Shown piece after piece: positions 20,925 to 31,481 of a stretch of 64,000 nucleotides of DNA (position 1 is its first letter; every line of letters begins with the position of its first letter). The notes under the pieces were generated by a model, which saw only the letters and a program-made list of their open reading frames with translations, made no database searches and was not told where the DNA came from. The stretch is from contig NC_135121.1 of NCBI RefSeq assembly GCF_050908995.1, positions 744,001 through 808,000 of the forward strand. The letters run 5' to 3'. Position numbers and translations under genes: made by a program. This DNA comes from Andrena cerasifolii. Taxonomy: Eukaryota > Arthropoda > Insecta > Hymenoptera > Andrenidae.

Positions 20925-23698
20925 AAGAGATGAAGAATGAAGACCTGGTTATAGGGATGAAAGAATCTGACAAGATGAATGTACAGTGTGAATCGTGCAT
21001 TGAAGGAAAGGCATGTAGGAAAATTCATCGAAGAATTGGAGACAGGAGAGCTAACGAATTAATGGAACTGTGGCATATGGACCTAATTGGGCCCATAAAG
21101 CCATCAACAAAAGGAGGTAAGAAATATATCTTCACAATAATCGACGATTACTCGAGAGTAATCTTTGTGTCATTGTTGCAAGAAAAAGGTGAGGCATCGA
21201 ATGCACTTAAGAAATTAATTATATTAAAAGAAAATGAGACGGGAATGAAATTGAAAGGAATTAGATCAGATAATGGTGGAGAATTCATCGGAAAGAACCT
21301 GAGAAACTGGTTCGAATGGAAGGGCATTAGACACGAGTTAACTCCAGCGAGAACGCCACAATGCAACGGAGTTGCAGAAAGAGGGAATAGAACGATAATA
21401 GAGATGACAAGAGCTATGCTTTCAGATTCCATGATGCCAATGGATTTTTGGGGAGAGGCTGTATACACAACAGTACATATCAGAAATAGGATCAAATCAA
21501 GTATACATGGAAAGACACCATACGAAGTGTGGTATGGAAGAAAACCAAACATAAAATACATGAAAAGGTTTGGATGTGTCGCATATATGCTGAATAAGGA
21601 TGGAAACAGAAAAAAATTTGAGCCAAAAACTACTAGAGGAATATTTGTGGGATATGCTGCAAATAATACGTATAGAATATATATTCCACAGAAAGGAAAA
21701 ATACAGAGTGACTGTGATGTGAAGTTCGATGAAAGTAAAAAAGGGGTAGAATTATTATACAATCAAGAAAGAGGGGAGTGTAAAAAAGAGAATGATCTAG
21801 TAATAGTAGGATTAGATTGTGAGAATGAAGACAACGAAGATAAAGCTAATGAAGAAACAGAAGAAAATGTTGAAGAAATGAGTGAAACAGGCGACAGCGA
21901 TTACGTAGACGCAATAGAGAACGAATTTATTGAAGAAAATGACATACATAGTGAAGATGGAAATGAATTTGAAAGTAACGAAATTCATGAACAGGAAATA
22001 GAGATAAGAAGAAGAGGACGACCAAGAGGAACAACTACCGAAGAGATACAACAACGAAGATCTCAAGCACAAGAGGAAGAAGAACAACAGGCGGATGAAA
22101 TGAGACTTAGAAGATCTGAGAGGATAAAAAACAAGAATTTAGCGATGCTAATAATTGATGAAGAAATACCCAAGACTGTGCAACAAGCCAAAGAGTCAAA
22201 AAACTGGAACAAATGGAAACTAGCAATGGATGAGGAGATGAAGTCTATGGAAAAACATGAAGTATGGGACCTTATACCACGCCCAAAAAATAAGAAAACA
22301 ATAAATTGCAAGTGGATTTTTAACATAAAAGAGGATCCCAGTACAAGGGAACGACGATATAAAGCTCGTCTGGTGGCTATAGGGTGTGGACAGCGTCCAG
22401 GATTCGACTATGATGAGACGTTTGCCCCGGTTATCCGGACAGAAACAATCAGATTACTTTTTAGCATAAGCGCTGAAAAGAAGAGGAAGGTACAAATTTA
22501 CGATGTAAAAACCGCGTTTTTACATGGAATCTTAAAAGAAGAAATATTAATGGAGTCACCGAAGGGATATGATAGAAGTAAAGACAAAATATGTAGACTA
22601 AAAAAGAGCATTTATGGACTCAAACAAGCAGGAAGGTGTTGGAACGAATACATGACGGAAGTTTTTATAAACAATGGGCTATGTCAGTCATGTGAGGATC
22701 CATGTTTATTTTACAAACAAGAAGGAAAAGAATCATTATATTGCGGTGTTCATGTAGATGACATAATAGCTGTATCAAGTAACCACGAAATTGAAGAAAA
22801 GTACATGAAAAGAATAGGAAAGGAGATGGATATAAAAAGTCTGGGCGAAGCTAAAGGTATACTGGGACTTCAAGTTGAGCAAGAGAAAGGATGTATACGT
22901 GTACATCAAGAAGAATATATCACTAAATTGTTAGAAATGTACGGGATGCAGGAGTGCAATACATCTTCAACCCCAATGGATGTAAATGTGAAGATGGATA
23001 ATTATCAAACAAGCGGAAAATGCATAAAGGAGGAATATCAAGAGCTCATGGGGAGACTTATGTTTTTGAGTGTACACTCAAGACCAGACATTGCATATGC
23101 ACTTAGTTGTTTGTCACAATTTAATAATGATCCTAGAGAAATGCACATGACAGGATTAAAAAGAGTGCTAAGATATTTAAGAGGGACAATACATTATCGG
23201 CTAACATTTGGAAACAAAAATCCAAGTGAGGGGATAGTGTGCGAAACAGACGCATCTTGGGATAAGACAAAAGACGCAAAATCTTTTTCGGGAATGTTGA
23301 TATACAGAAATTGTGATTTAATTCTATGGAGGAGTAAGAAACAGACAATAGTAGCATTGTCATCAACAGAAAGCGAGCTAGAAGCGATGATGGAAGGAGT
23401 AAAAGAAGTAATATGGACTGATAGATTGTTAAAAGAAATAGAAGAGGGAAAGGAATTAAAACGAGAGATTAGATGTGATAGTTTGAATGTTGTTAAATTA
23501 GCGAATGGGGGTAATTTTAAGACTAAGTCAAAATTGTTGAATCGGAGGTGTCATTTTATAAGGGAAGAAGTAAAAAAGGAGGCCATTCAAATATTTCATG
23601 TTCCAAGTAAGAGAATGAGGGCAGATTGTCTAACCAAAGCTTTAAGCGGGCCAAATTTATTTAAAAATGTAAGGGATTTCTTAGATACTAGTTGTTAA
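20882..23698 (+). CDS. Copia integrase, reverse transcriptase and RNase H
   Basis: Open from the WHRRLGH motif (about 20885) to the stop at 23698. The integrase zinc site is H-H-C-C (CESCIEGKA). The D-D-E core shows WHMDLIGP, RSDNGGEF and GVAERGNR. RT starts near 22180 with WNKWKLAMDEEM, then WIFNIKED and the catalytic HVDDIIAV (the copia version of YxDD). RNase H carries TDASWDKT, ALSSTESE and RADCLTKAL. Together these would copy the RNA genome to DNA and insert it. Apart from the upstream frameshift the frame looks intact, with no internal stop. Confidence 0.92.
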   Translation, partial: HWHRRLGHANKRIVEEMKNEDLVIGMKESDKMNVQCESCIEGKACRKIHRRIGDRRANELMELWHMDLIGPIKPSTKGGKKYIFTIIDDYSRVIFVSLLQEKGEASNALKKLIILKENETGMKLKGIRSDNGGEFIGKNLRNWFEWKGIRHELTPARTPQCNGVAERGNRTIIEMTRAMLSDSMMPMDFWGEAVYTTVHIRNRIKSSIHGKTPYEVWYGRKPNIKYMKRFGCVAYMLNKDGNRKKFEPKTTRGIFVGYAANNTYRIYIPQKGKIQSDCDVKFDESKKGVELLYNQERGECKKENDLVIVGLDCENEDNEDKANEETEENVEEMSETGDSDYVDAIENEFIEENDIHSEDGNEFESNEIHEQEIEIRRRGRPRGTTTEEIQQRRSQAQEEEEQQADEMRLRRSERIKNKNLAMLIIDEEIPKTVQQAKESKNWNKWKLAMDEEMKSMEKHEVWDLIPRPKNKKTINCKWIFNIKEDPSTRERRYKARLVAIGCGQRPGFDYDETFAPVIRTETIRLLFSISAEKKRKVQIYDVKTAFLHGILKEEILMESPKGYDRSKDKICRLKKSIYGLKQAGRCWNEYMTEVFINNGLCQSCEDPCLFYKQEGKESLYCGVHVDDIIAVSSNHEIEEKYMKRIGKEMDIKSLGEAKGILGLQVEQEKGCIRVHQEEYITKLLEMYGMQECNTSSTPMDVNVKMDNYQTSGKCIKEEYQELMGRLMFLSVHSRPDIAYALSCLSQFNNDPREMHMTGLKRVLRYLRGTIHYRLTFGNKNPSEGIVCETDASWDKTKDAKSFSGMLIYRNCDLILWRSKKQTIVALSSTESELEAMMEGVKEVIWTDRLLKEIEEGKELKREIRCDSLNVVKLANGGNFKTKSKLLNRRCHFIREEVKKEAIQIFHVPSKRMRADCLTKALSGPNLFKNVRDFLDTSC

Positions 23699-23717
23699 TA
23701 AAAACAAGAGGGCAGAT

Positions 23718-23933
23718 TGTGGGGTTATTTTTATTAATACTGAAAGTTCCTATGTATAGAATTAGTTTTTTTTTTTTTGGAAGTTGGTAAGACGAGGTGT
23801 GTGGATTTGTGGTTGTGTGACGAGAGAGAGAACACCCGAGTGTAATGTAATCCTCATACTTATTTCTTAATTATATTCAGTTAATCTTCAATAAATGTGG
23901 GTCGTATTATTGAAAAAGACCTATTCCACCACA
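23718..23933 (+). repeat. 3' LTR of the Copia element
   Basis: 216 bp, followed by CTTTG at 23934-23938. Confidence 0.95.
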
Positions 23934-26015
23934 CTTTGCTTGTCCGATTGTTTCATCTTCAATGGCATGTCTTTTCTCTTGCCAGTCACTGAGCATTTGC
24001 ATATGCTTTTCCCGCTCCAGTTCGTACATTTCGGATGGCATGTCTGGCTTCTGTGCATTTTGTCCATAATCACAATCTTTCTGCGAGGGCAAATGCTTGC
24101 GTACATATCGCGCAGCCTTCGTTTCCTTCTGTTTTGCAGCTTTCTTTTCCTTTTCTTTCTTTTTCTTTTCTTCCATTTGGTGCACAACCTCGGGCGTTTT
24201 CTTCTTCATAACCGCATCCAATCGCGAGTGCACTTGGTTACTGTTGTACTCCACGACAGCAGCAGCACATCTCCCTGTATAAGATCCTCTTTCGGCGAAA
24301 TTTAATCTTTTTCCGCCAGTGTACTTGGCAATTAGTCCGTTCAAACTTTCCACAGCGTTATTAGTAGTATTATAGAGTAAGCTCTCCGCATGAGCTAATA
24401 GTGGACGAAGTATTTCTTTCACGTCCTGGTACACTCCAATTTTCATCAAGTCTGGAACGATGTTTTTCTCATTCTCTTTATTCTTTCCATCGCAGAAATA
24501 TTCTAGTCTTGCACACTCTGCGTGTTCACCAAACACGTGGCTTGGAACATTCTGTATGTCGCCATACAAATTCTTCGTTCTCTCGTCGATTGATACATTC
24601 TGATTGTATCTAAGCTTTGCGGCTTTCACGATGTCCGTGCGCATCCGGCGAATGCTACTTTCCACAGTTTGTCTCAATGGTCCAGATGTGGTCTTTTTTA
24701 CAATCGCTTTCATTTTTGTGCAAAAGTTTCGCAACAAATGATTCGTGCATTCAATCTTTTTTACACGAATCTGTCTCTTATATGGGTCCGCATCAATAAT
24801 CTTCTTATACACGCTACTGTCCCCATCAGCAATCAGTGTAGAATAAACGAGCCCACGTTTTTCTACGCTAGTGTTGAATCCTTCTACTATAGCATCGCTT
24901 TCCATAGCAGTCGATGCTCGAGATGTTTTCCAGTTTTTTAAACATGTGTGCTTTCGGGGTTCTTTCTCGTTTTTCGCAGCAATCCGACAAATTCTGCAAA
25001 CTTTGTTCCGAACGCCGTAAAATAATACTTTTTTCGTGTGATAGCCAACTATCACGCCGACTCCAGACGCAGAATCGTAACATCCACTGCGGTAGGATCT
25101 CTTCATCCAGCTTCCGTCGGCCACAACGGGGATGTGAGGGGTCCCTGACCCGGGAAGAACGTCGCCTCTCTCAATCGCCAAACGTTTTTCTTCTTCAGCC
25201 GCTGCTAACATATCTTCTTCTGCAGCGGCAATTGCGGACTTGACGAATTCATCTTGATTCTTCACGAATTCTTTCTTCGACATGCAACGTATGTTCACTC
25301 CTGCAAAAGTGTGTTCCAACTGAGCATAACTGCCTCCACATAAAATTGTTGCATTAACGGCGCCCTGATTGCTATCCACTTCTTCGGCTTCGTTCGATTG
25401 ATTGTGGATTTCAGCTTTGTAATGGCATAAAGTGCACATTACGCTGAAGATGCTCTTGAAGCCACACCGTTTCACACCAGTTATTCGTAGGTGTTCAATG
25501 CCGCAGTCTTCTCTATGTTTTGCATGTTTACCTATTTTCTGCAATTGAGCAAGCACATTTTGAAAATTCATTACATCGTTGCTATGTAGGAGACGCGATT
25601 GCTCTTGCGACTCGTTCTTCGCAACTTTTTCTATAACGAAGTTTTCTTCTTCGTTACTTTCAACATCAAATTCTTGAAGCGCCTCTTCAGTTTCTCCCAA
25701 ACTGGCCGTATCAGTGTCTTCGTCGGATGGCGAGTGCATTATCTCTTGGTACGTATGATTTTGTCCATCGGATGTTGATGGTTCCTCTACCATACGTTCC
25801 TCGGCCACTTCTTCTGAATGTCCTACGGCAGTGTCGTCTGCCGTTTTTTCGTTTTCTTGTTTCTTCTGAAGGGCTGAAGATCTTCTCTTTTGGCGATGTA
25901 CTTTCCGTTTCGAAAATCTCCTTGCGGACGGACGTAATTTTCGTGGACGAAACGGAGAATTATTGTCCATATCTTCTTCCACATCCTGCATATTCGCATT
26001 TAGAGTGTCACTCAT
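23934..26015 (-). pseudogene. Mutator-like transposase, N-terminal part of a transposase-YqaJ fusion
   Basis: An uninterrupted 694-residue frame from the ATG at 26015 to the Copia LTR. Residues 1-130 are basic then acidic and probably disordered. A zinc-like cysteine cluster (C184, C194, C197) follows. The DDE core is clear: D300 in VVADGSW, D397 (or D399) in IADGDSS, E556 in NNAVESLNG, with a C-x2-C...H-x-C insertion (residues 340-358) as seen in the Mutator-like transposase domain family. Residues 610-640 are a lysine/glutamate coiled-coil-like linker. The frame runs into the LTR; without the Copia it would continue into the YqaJ domain at 19194-18451. Only the Copia insertion breaks this gene, since both halves are free of stops. 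Confidence 0.88.
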
Positions 26016-26136
26016 ACCACACTAAACCAACAAACACAACACAAACACAAACACAACGCAACACAACTCAAAATCCTACTGCCCGTTACAAAAAACGTAA
26101 ACGCGAACCGTGAACGTGAAACGTGAATCCGAAGGA
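26016..26136 (-). promoter_or_regulatory. Leader between the Mutator-like start codon and its terminus
   Basis: On the plus strand this is rich in 'acacaaacacaaaca'. It lies just upstream of the transposase ATG and probably is its 5' untranslated region and promoter. No exact promoter element can be named. Confidence 0.35.
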
Positions 26137-26300
26137 GTTGGTTACGTGCGCGTGACTGATGCATGCGCAGTTTACGCAACACAACCACCGTTCCTGTAGA
26201 TGTTCCCCTCCATCAGTGGTACCTCGAGCCCCGCCGATCCCTGGTTATTGAGGAGCCCGGCGACTATCTCCACAATTTCTTAGAATTCTTTGTTCGAAAG
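26137..26300 (-). repeat. Probable terminal repeat of the Mutator-YqaJ element
   Basis: Nearly identical, inverted, to 27503-27655, and its core resembles 16398-16490. Reading the minus strand, the core is ggaggggaacatctacagga, followed by cggtggttgtgttgcgtaaa. Mutator-like elements often have long terminal repeats, and its place just upstream of the transposase ATG fits that role. Confidence 0.6.
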
Positions 26301-26304
26301 TGAG

Positions 26305-26822
26305 AGATAAAACTTTCGAATAAAACTTTCGAATAAAAAAAAAAAGGTAATTATGCAGAACTGGTGTTTCCTCATCGATTTCAATTATTTTTGGATATGT
26401 TGCCGGGGACATGATTCTGAACAACTTTTTCCTATACATGTTACCACCGCTCGACCTTCGTTGCCGAGATATTTGCCAGAAACTATCGGTATTATTATTA
26501 TATTATTTTATTATCCGGGACAGAAAATCCCATAGTTACAGAAGAACTATATGAACAAAGGGCTTACAGTTACTAGCGCTTACTAAACTAAGTTAACACT
26601 AAGGTTTTCAACAGACTATATAACAATGGTCGGATTATACCGATAGTTTCTGGCAAATATCTCGGCAACGAAGGTCGAGCGGCGGTAACATGTATAGGAA
26701 AAAGTTGTTCAGAATCATATCCCCGGCAACATATCCAAAAATAATTGAAATCGATGAGGAAACACCAGTTCTGCATAATTACCTTTTTTTTTTAATTCGA
26801 AAGTTTTATTCGAATAAATGCA
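26305..26822. mobile_element. Fold-back MITE
   Basis: About 185-bp arms: 26305-26492 and 26638-26822 are inverted copies (for example 'ctggtgtttcctcatcgatt' and its inverse) separated by about 145 bp of unrelated sequence. Small open frames lie in mirror image in the arms and have no domain. Confidence 0.85.
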
Positions 26823-27502
26823 ACGAATAAAGGATATACTTCCGAATGGCACCAGTGGCCGATCGAGATGAGGTTTGGGTGTGGGGTGGGGTGGGGAGGG
26901 GGTGTGAACCCTAAATCTAAAATTGTAGCTTCGGGTATTCTTTAATATTTCGTTTCCGAAATATTAATAAAAAATTGTTAATTTATTTTGGAAATTTATT
27001 TACGTTGGTGGAGGCCTCCCTACCCGTGAGCCCTTCTGCCCCTCCCCCGCCATTTTCCACTTTTGAAATTTTGTAATACCCCTCGTAATACTCGGCAAGT
27101 TTCGTCTCGATCGGCCACCGGTTGGAGCTAGACCAGTGCGTGGGGCGCGGAAAGCACGACAGCGAACCGATGTGACTTTGGAAATACTCTGGTATTACTG
27201 TACTGTATTGGGAATAAAAACTGATGCAGTTACAAGCATCGCGCGATGAGGTCAATATCGTACATTGTATCGTCGACTGTGAAACGAAGAAGATGGTTGT
27301 GTTAGTAACGTCTGTGTACATAGGTAGATTTCAATGTATTATGCCGAAATTTTTTTATTAATATCTCAGAAACTAAGAAATATCCGCAGCTGAAATTTTA
27401 TATTAGAGGGTCTCTCCACCTCCCGCCCAACCCCTCAAAATTTCAGTTCATTCCGTTGGTTGGGTCATACCGTAGTATATCCGCGGATTCTCTCACTCTG
27501 GA
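26823..27502. other. Spacer with G-rich run, no gene
   Basis: A 'gtggggtggggtgggga' low-complexity run lies at about 26880-26900. The rest has no recognisable feature. Confidence 0.5.
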
Positions 27503-27681
27503 ATAAAGAATTCTAAGAAATTGTGAAGATAGTCGCCGGGCTGCTAAATAACCAGGGATCGGGTGGTCGAGGTGCCACTGATGGAGGGGAACACCTACAG
27601 GAGCGGTGGTTGTGTTGCGTAAACTGCGCACGCATCAGTCACGCACACGTAACCAAGGCTCCTGTAGGTGTTTCCTCCTCC
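27503..27681 (+). mobile_element. Second copy of the Mutator-type terminus plus 99-bp palindromic MITE
   Basis: 27503-27655 mirrors 26140-26290. Within it, ggaggggaacacctacagga (27583 on) pairs with the inverse at 27658-27681, so 27583-27681 is also a self-contained short palindrome like 16398-16490. Confidence 0.65.
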
Positions 27682-27806
27682 ACAAATAAGTCTGCCCAAG
27701 GACTTGTTGCGTGGCAAGCAACAGTTGGCTCACGAACTGCAGAGCAATAGCACCGAAGACAATGGATAATTCACAAAATGTAAGTATTATATTGTATACT
27801 ATTATA

Positions 27807-29150
27807 CAGAGTGACTCTCTGGCTAGAGTATTCAAACGCGATGCCGCCAATAAGCCGCGCCTCGCTGAGTTTCGTGGACGTCAAAGCTCGCGACGAGATT
27901 CATTACGGTGTATTAAAAAATTCTTTATTCTTCATTGCATCGATATTGCAGTGATACCAATGCATTCCTGGCATTCTCCCGATTAAAATCATGTCGTGTA
28001 ATTCGGACTATTTTTAACGAAGTTAGCGTGGTACCATTTTCATCGGCACGACATCGATTGACGCCATTTTCGCAAAGATCTGTTGAGAAATGCAGAACGT
28101 GGAATTCGTCACTTCCACGTAACTCAGCGAGGCACGGTTTATTGGTGGCATTGTAGATCGAGAGCTGGCTATATAGGGGTCAACGTGACTCGATGCAGTC
28201 ACAGTTCTTATTGTTGGATTAGTGTTGCCGAATGCGAAATCCCCATCTGCCGAGTCAGTCCGGAGAACTAACGCGGGGGTGGGCGGTCAAACAGGTAAAA
28301 TTTTGCAGCATAATAACGTGATTCTTGCTGTTCTGAAATTTCATATACTTATTGTTTACGCATTTAATGAACGATATGCAAAATGGCAGACCACCAAGTG
28401 GGGGATAAGACGTTGGCAGATGTAAGAAGATCCTAAAGTTGAGGGTATTAACTCGCTTTCTAAATTATTCGTTATAGTTTTATTTCTTCCGTTGTTAAAA
28501 GTCGGTAGAGTCGAGAAGGTTTTTCTCGAGTCCCGGTCTGTAATCGACTGACTTTCCGTCCCGTGGAAAGTCCCCTCTTGTCCTTTTGGGAAAACTCCTA
28601 AGGACCCCGATGCCAATTTATGATGTTTATGGCGTCGCACTGGTCGGGCCCATCGTCGCTGTAGGCGTCACGCTGGCCGCATCTGCGTAAGCTCAACCTT
28701 GCAGCCCCTTTTACACGGTGGTGCTTCAATATTGCTAACACAGGCGTCGATGAAAAGCGCGATACGTGGCTTGCGCGCTAGTGCAAGGGAGAAATATACA
28801 TTTGTTTCTCCTTTGCCCTAGTGGGACCGCCGTCGGCCGCATATTGGAACGGCAACCGCCTTTAGGGCGCACTTGGTGGTCTGCCATTTTGCATATCGTT
28901 CATTAAATGCGTAAACAATAAGTATATGAAATTTCAGAACAGCAAGAATGACGTTATTATGCTGCAAATTTTACCTGTTTGACCGCCCACCCCCGCGTTA
29001 GTTCTCCGGACTGACTCGGCAGATGGGGATTTCGCATTCGGCAACACTAATCCAACAATAAGAACTGTGACTGCATCGAGTCACGTTGACCCCTATATAG
29101 CCAGCTCTTAGACTATTGTCTTTGAGGACTCTAGCGAGAGAATCACGCTG
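27807..29150. repeat. Fold-back repeat with a nested MITE
   Basis: Arms 28162-28400 and 28870-29107 are inverted copies (p pairs with about 57270-p). Beyond the left arm, the inverse of 29116-29150 lies at 27807-27840, so a 311-bp MITE (27841-28151) has been inserted into the left arm. The central spacer of about 470 bp (28401-28869) has no gene. Confidence 0.8.
27841..28151. mobile_element. 311-bp MITE with 31-bp terminal inverted repeats
   Basis: Left end atgccgccaataagccgcgc, right end the inverse with three mismatches (ttattggtggcat). The internal part matches the loop of the first fold-back (736-1173). No coding capacity and no clear target duplication. Confidence 0.75.
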
Positions 29151-29224
29151 TACCATCTTACTATTTGCCAAAAATAATACATTCAACATTTCATTTCCAG
29201 ATGAAAGATACGGTCCCGACCCCG

Positions 29225-29340
29225 TCGGGGGGAAGTGGAGGGGGGGAGGAGGAGAATCGTGGACGGGAAAGAGAGAAGGAGGAGAAGAAGGAGGAGAAAA
29301 AGGAGGAGAAGAATAAAGATAGGGAGGAAAAGATCGAGAA
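29225..29340 (+). repeat. Purine-rich low-complexity tract
   Basis: Runs of gga/gaa units (gaaggaggagaagaaggagg). An open frame here reads as lysine/glutamate repeats and is not a gene call. Confidence 0.7.
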
Positions 29341-29382
29341 AGCTCTAGCAAAAGTAAGTTATGTTGAAATTATGTGTGTGTA

Positions 29383-29737
29383 CAGTATTATCTCCGTAAG
29401 TGTTCGCTGGTCGGGCCGGCGTTGAGCTCCTGTCGTGAACAGATCTCTAATTCCGAGTGTTCGTTTCTCGCTTCTTCCTGGCCGAAGGGGGGAGCGAGAT
29501 GGAACGCTTTGCCTGCGCGACGGCCGCGAACGCAAAAGACGGAGTGTCAGGCGTCCGAAAGACGGAGCGAGATAAAACATCATCCCGTCGTCTCGCTCGC
29601 TTTCAGTGGCTCTCGCTCGCTCTCGTTCCATCTCGCTCTCGCCTTCGCCGGGCAAGAGTGACACAGAAGTGGTGGAGATACATAGCAACAAACCCGGATC
29701 GTGTGCACCAAACCGAACACTTACGGAGACAATACTG
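29383..29737. mobile_element. 355-bp Tc1/mariner-type MITE
   Basis: Ends cagtattatctccgtaagtg and the inverse of cagtattgtctccgtaagtg, flanked by TA at 29381-29382 and 29738-29739. The inside is rich in 'ctcgctcgctctcg'. A related, left-truncated copy lies at 31222-31481. Confidence 0.8.
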
Positions 29738-30044
29738 TATTATTATTGAAAGTGGTATAAGTCGATCTGTAGCTAAAAAATCGTTTGTTTTCTTTAACAT
29801 TTTTATTGATTATTATTCCATAATAAAATTACACAAGTTTATAGTTTTAAAAACATTACCCGATTTGATTTACGGATGCGAATATTTTGTTGATTCAAAA
29901 GCATACCCTTAAATATCCCAATGTATGAATAAATGGACTTATACTAGTTTAAGAAATAACGGCTCATATGTAGGCGTAGAACTAGAAGATGTAATTTTTA
30001 TGGTACTGTTTCAGTTGAAAAAGGAGCTGAAGAAGTTACAATAC
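29738..30044. other. AT-rich spacer
   Basis: No feature seen. Confidence 0.5.
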
Positions 30045-30125
30045 GGCCGTGGAGGCCGCCGAGGAGGCCGCCGAGGGGGCCACCGAGGGGGCCGCCGTGG
30101 GGGCCGCCGTGGGGGCGGCGGCGGC
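30045..30125 (+). repeat. GC-rich 12-bp minisatellite
   Basis: About six units of ggccgccg(a/t)ggg in an otherwise AT-rich stretch. In the open frame 29925-30152 it would encode GGRR repeats resembling RGG boxes, but the frame has no other support, so I do not call a gene. Confidence 0.7.
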
Positions 30126-30275
30126 AACCCCATAATTATTAATAATTATTAAATTTTATATATAGCTATTAAATATTTAAAAATATAATATTTCTAATTC
30201 ATCAATGCTTGTTCATTTTCTTTGTTTCAATGGAATGTAAAATGTTCTCATTTTCTATTGTATCGACATGAACGT

Positions 30276-30449
30276 TTCAGTAACATACTGCTGAGATTTT
30301 CCAGATGAAAATGAATTTAAACACGGTATAAATCGGATTATTTTTAGCATTATTAGATTAGAAATGTTTCGCATTTATATTTAATTATCCGATTTATACC
30401 GCATTTGAATTCATTTTAATGTGGAAAATCTCAGCAGTATGTTACTGAA
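30276..30449. mobile_element. Hairpin MITE of about 174 bp
   Basis: About 63-bp arms starting ttcagtaacatactgctgag pair across a loop of roughly 48 bases, with a few mismatches. Confidence 0.75.
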
Positions 30450-30518
30450 TATTGAAAACGTGACATTTTACATTTTATCAACATTGTACGCCTCTCCAAC
30501 CGAGATTACAAGTTGCCG

Positions 30519-31199
30519 CAGAGTGGGGCATTTCGGGTCGAAACACAGCACAAAACATTTTCTCACCCAAATCATATATTTATCGTTAATTTTTCCATTT
30601 CATTCAGTTAGGACGTATGCTTGTGATCCTATTGGTACAGAAAAATTAATGAAATTTGTTTATTTAATGGGTCATAGTACTTTTTTACAAATTGCCGACA
30701 ATATCGTGCACACTGTACATAGGAAAAAGTTCCGCATCTTTCACATGTAAAAAGACTTCAGTTACTTTGAATTTCAATGGCAGGAAAGGCATTTTTGTAA
30801 CAAAAAAGCGTCATAGACCCCTTCTCGTCCCTCTAACTACCTCGTTTGAACTCCCGTTAAAAATAAACAATGAAAATTGGGACATTCAGTAAGATATAAT
30901 TCCAAAAATATCAGGGATATCAAAATCAAATTTGGTACACTTCAAATACATACCTCAACACTTAATTCCACCAAAAATTAGTTGAATTAAGCAAACAATA
31001 ATACTATAAACAACAATACAAATTCTGAAGAGTTTCGTGGTTCTCTTCTTCGAAACCGTGTAGTCGCGTTAAAAATTAATGAATATGAAAAACAATCATA
31101 ATACCTGCAATCAACTACCTGTAAAAGAAAATTTGCAGTTTAGCGATATTTTTGTAAAAGGACTTAGTGCCGTGTTTCGACCCCAAATGCCCCACTGTG
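30519..31199. mobile_element. Non-autonomous DNA element with 38-bp terminal inverted repeats
   Basis: Ends cagagtggggcatttcggg and the inverse of cacagtggggcatttgggg, continuing for about 38 bp (gtcgaaacac...). About 680 bp, no gene inside. The superfamily is uncertain because no target duplication is evident. Confidence 0.65.
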
Positions 31200-31221
31200 C
31201 GCCGCCGAACAGCCCAAATCC

Positions 31222-31481
31222 TCGCTGGTCGGGACCGGCGCGGCGTTTAGCTCGTATCGCGAGCAGAGCCCTAATTCTCAGTGTTCGTTTCTCGCTTCTT
31301 TTTAGCTGATAGGGGGAGCGAGATGGAACGCTTTGCCTGCGCGACGATCGCGCACGGAGAGGACGGAGTGTCAGGCGTCCGAAAGACGGAGCGAGACGAA
31401 CAACATCTCGTCGTCTATCTCGCACCACCCTCGCTCGCTTTCAGTGCCTCTTGCTCGCTCTCGTTTCATGAGACAATACTG
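31222..31481 (+). mobile_element. Left-truncated second copy of the 29383-29737 MITE
   Basis: Shares 'tcgctggtcggg', 'gagcgagatggaacgctttg', 'ggagtgtcaggcgtccgaaa' and the right end agacaatactg followed by TA. The left terminus is missing; it abuts the element ending at 31199. Confidence 0.75.

Larger units (their letters stand above)
19200..23933 (+). mobile_element. Full-length Copia LTR retrotransposon inserted in the Mutator-YqaJ gene
   Basis: LTRs at 19200-19414 and 23718-23933 begin TGTGGGG and end CCACCACA, with only a couple of substitutions and a T-run length change between them. A five-base duplication, CTTTG, lies at 19195-19199 and 23934-23938. A tggtagcagaccgtgg primer-binding site (tRNA-Met type) starts at 19417. 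A short polypurine tract (aagagggcagat) precedes the 3' LTR. Integrase precedes RT, the copia order. It is a young insertion with one frameshift. Confidence 0.95.

Noticed and set aside
29925..30152. Possible RGG-box peptide gene
   Set aside because: Only the minisatellite supports it; there is no further coding evidence, so it is kept as a repeat.
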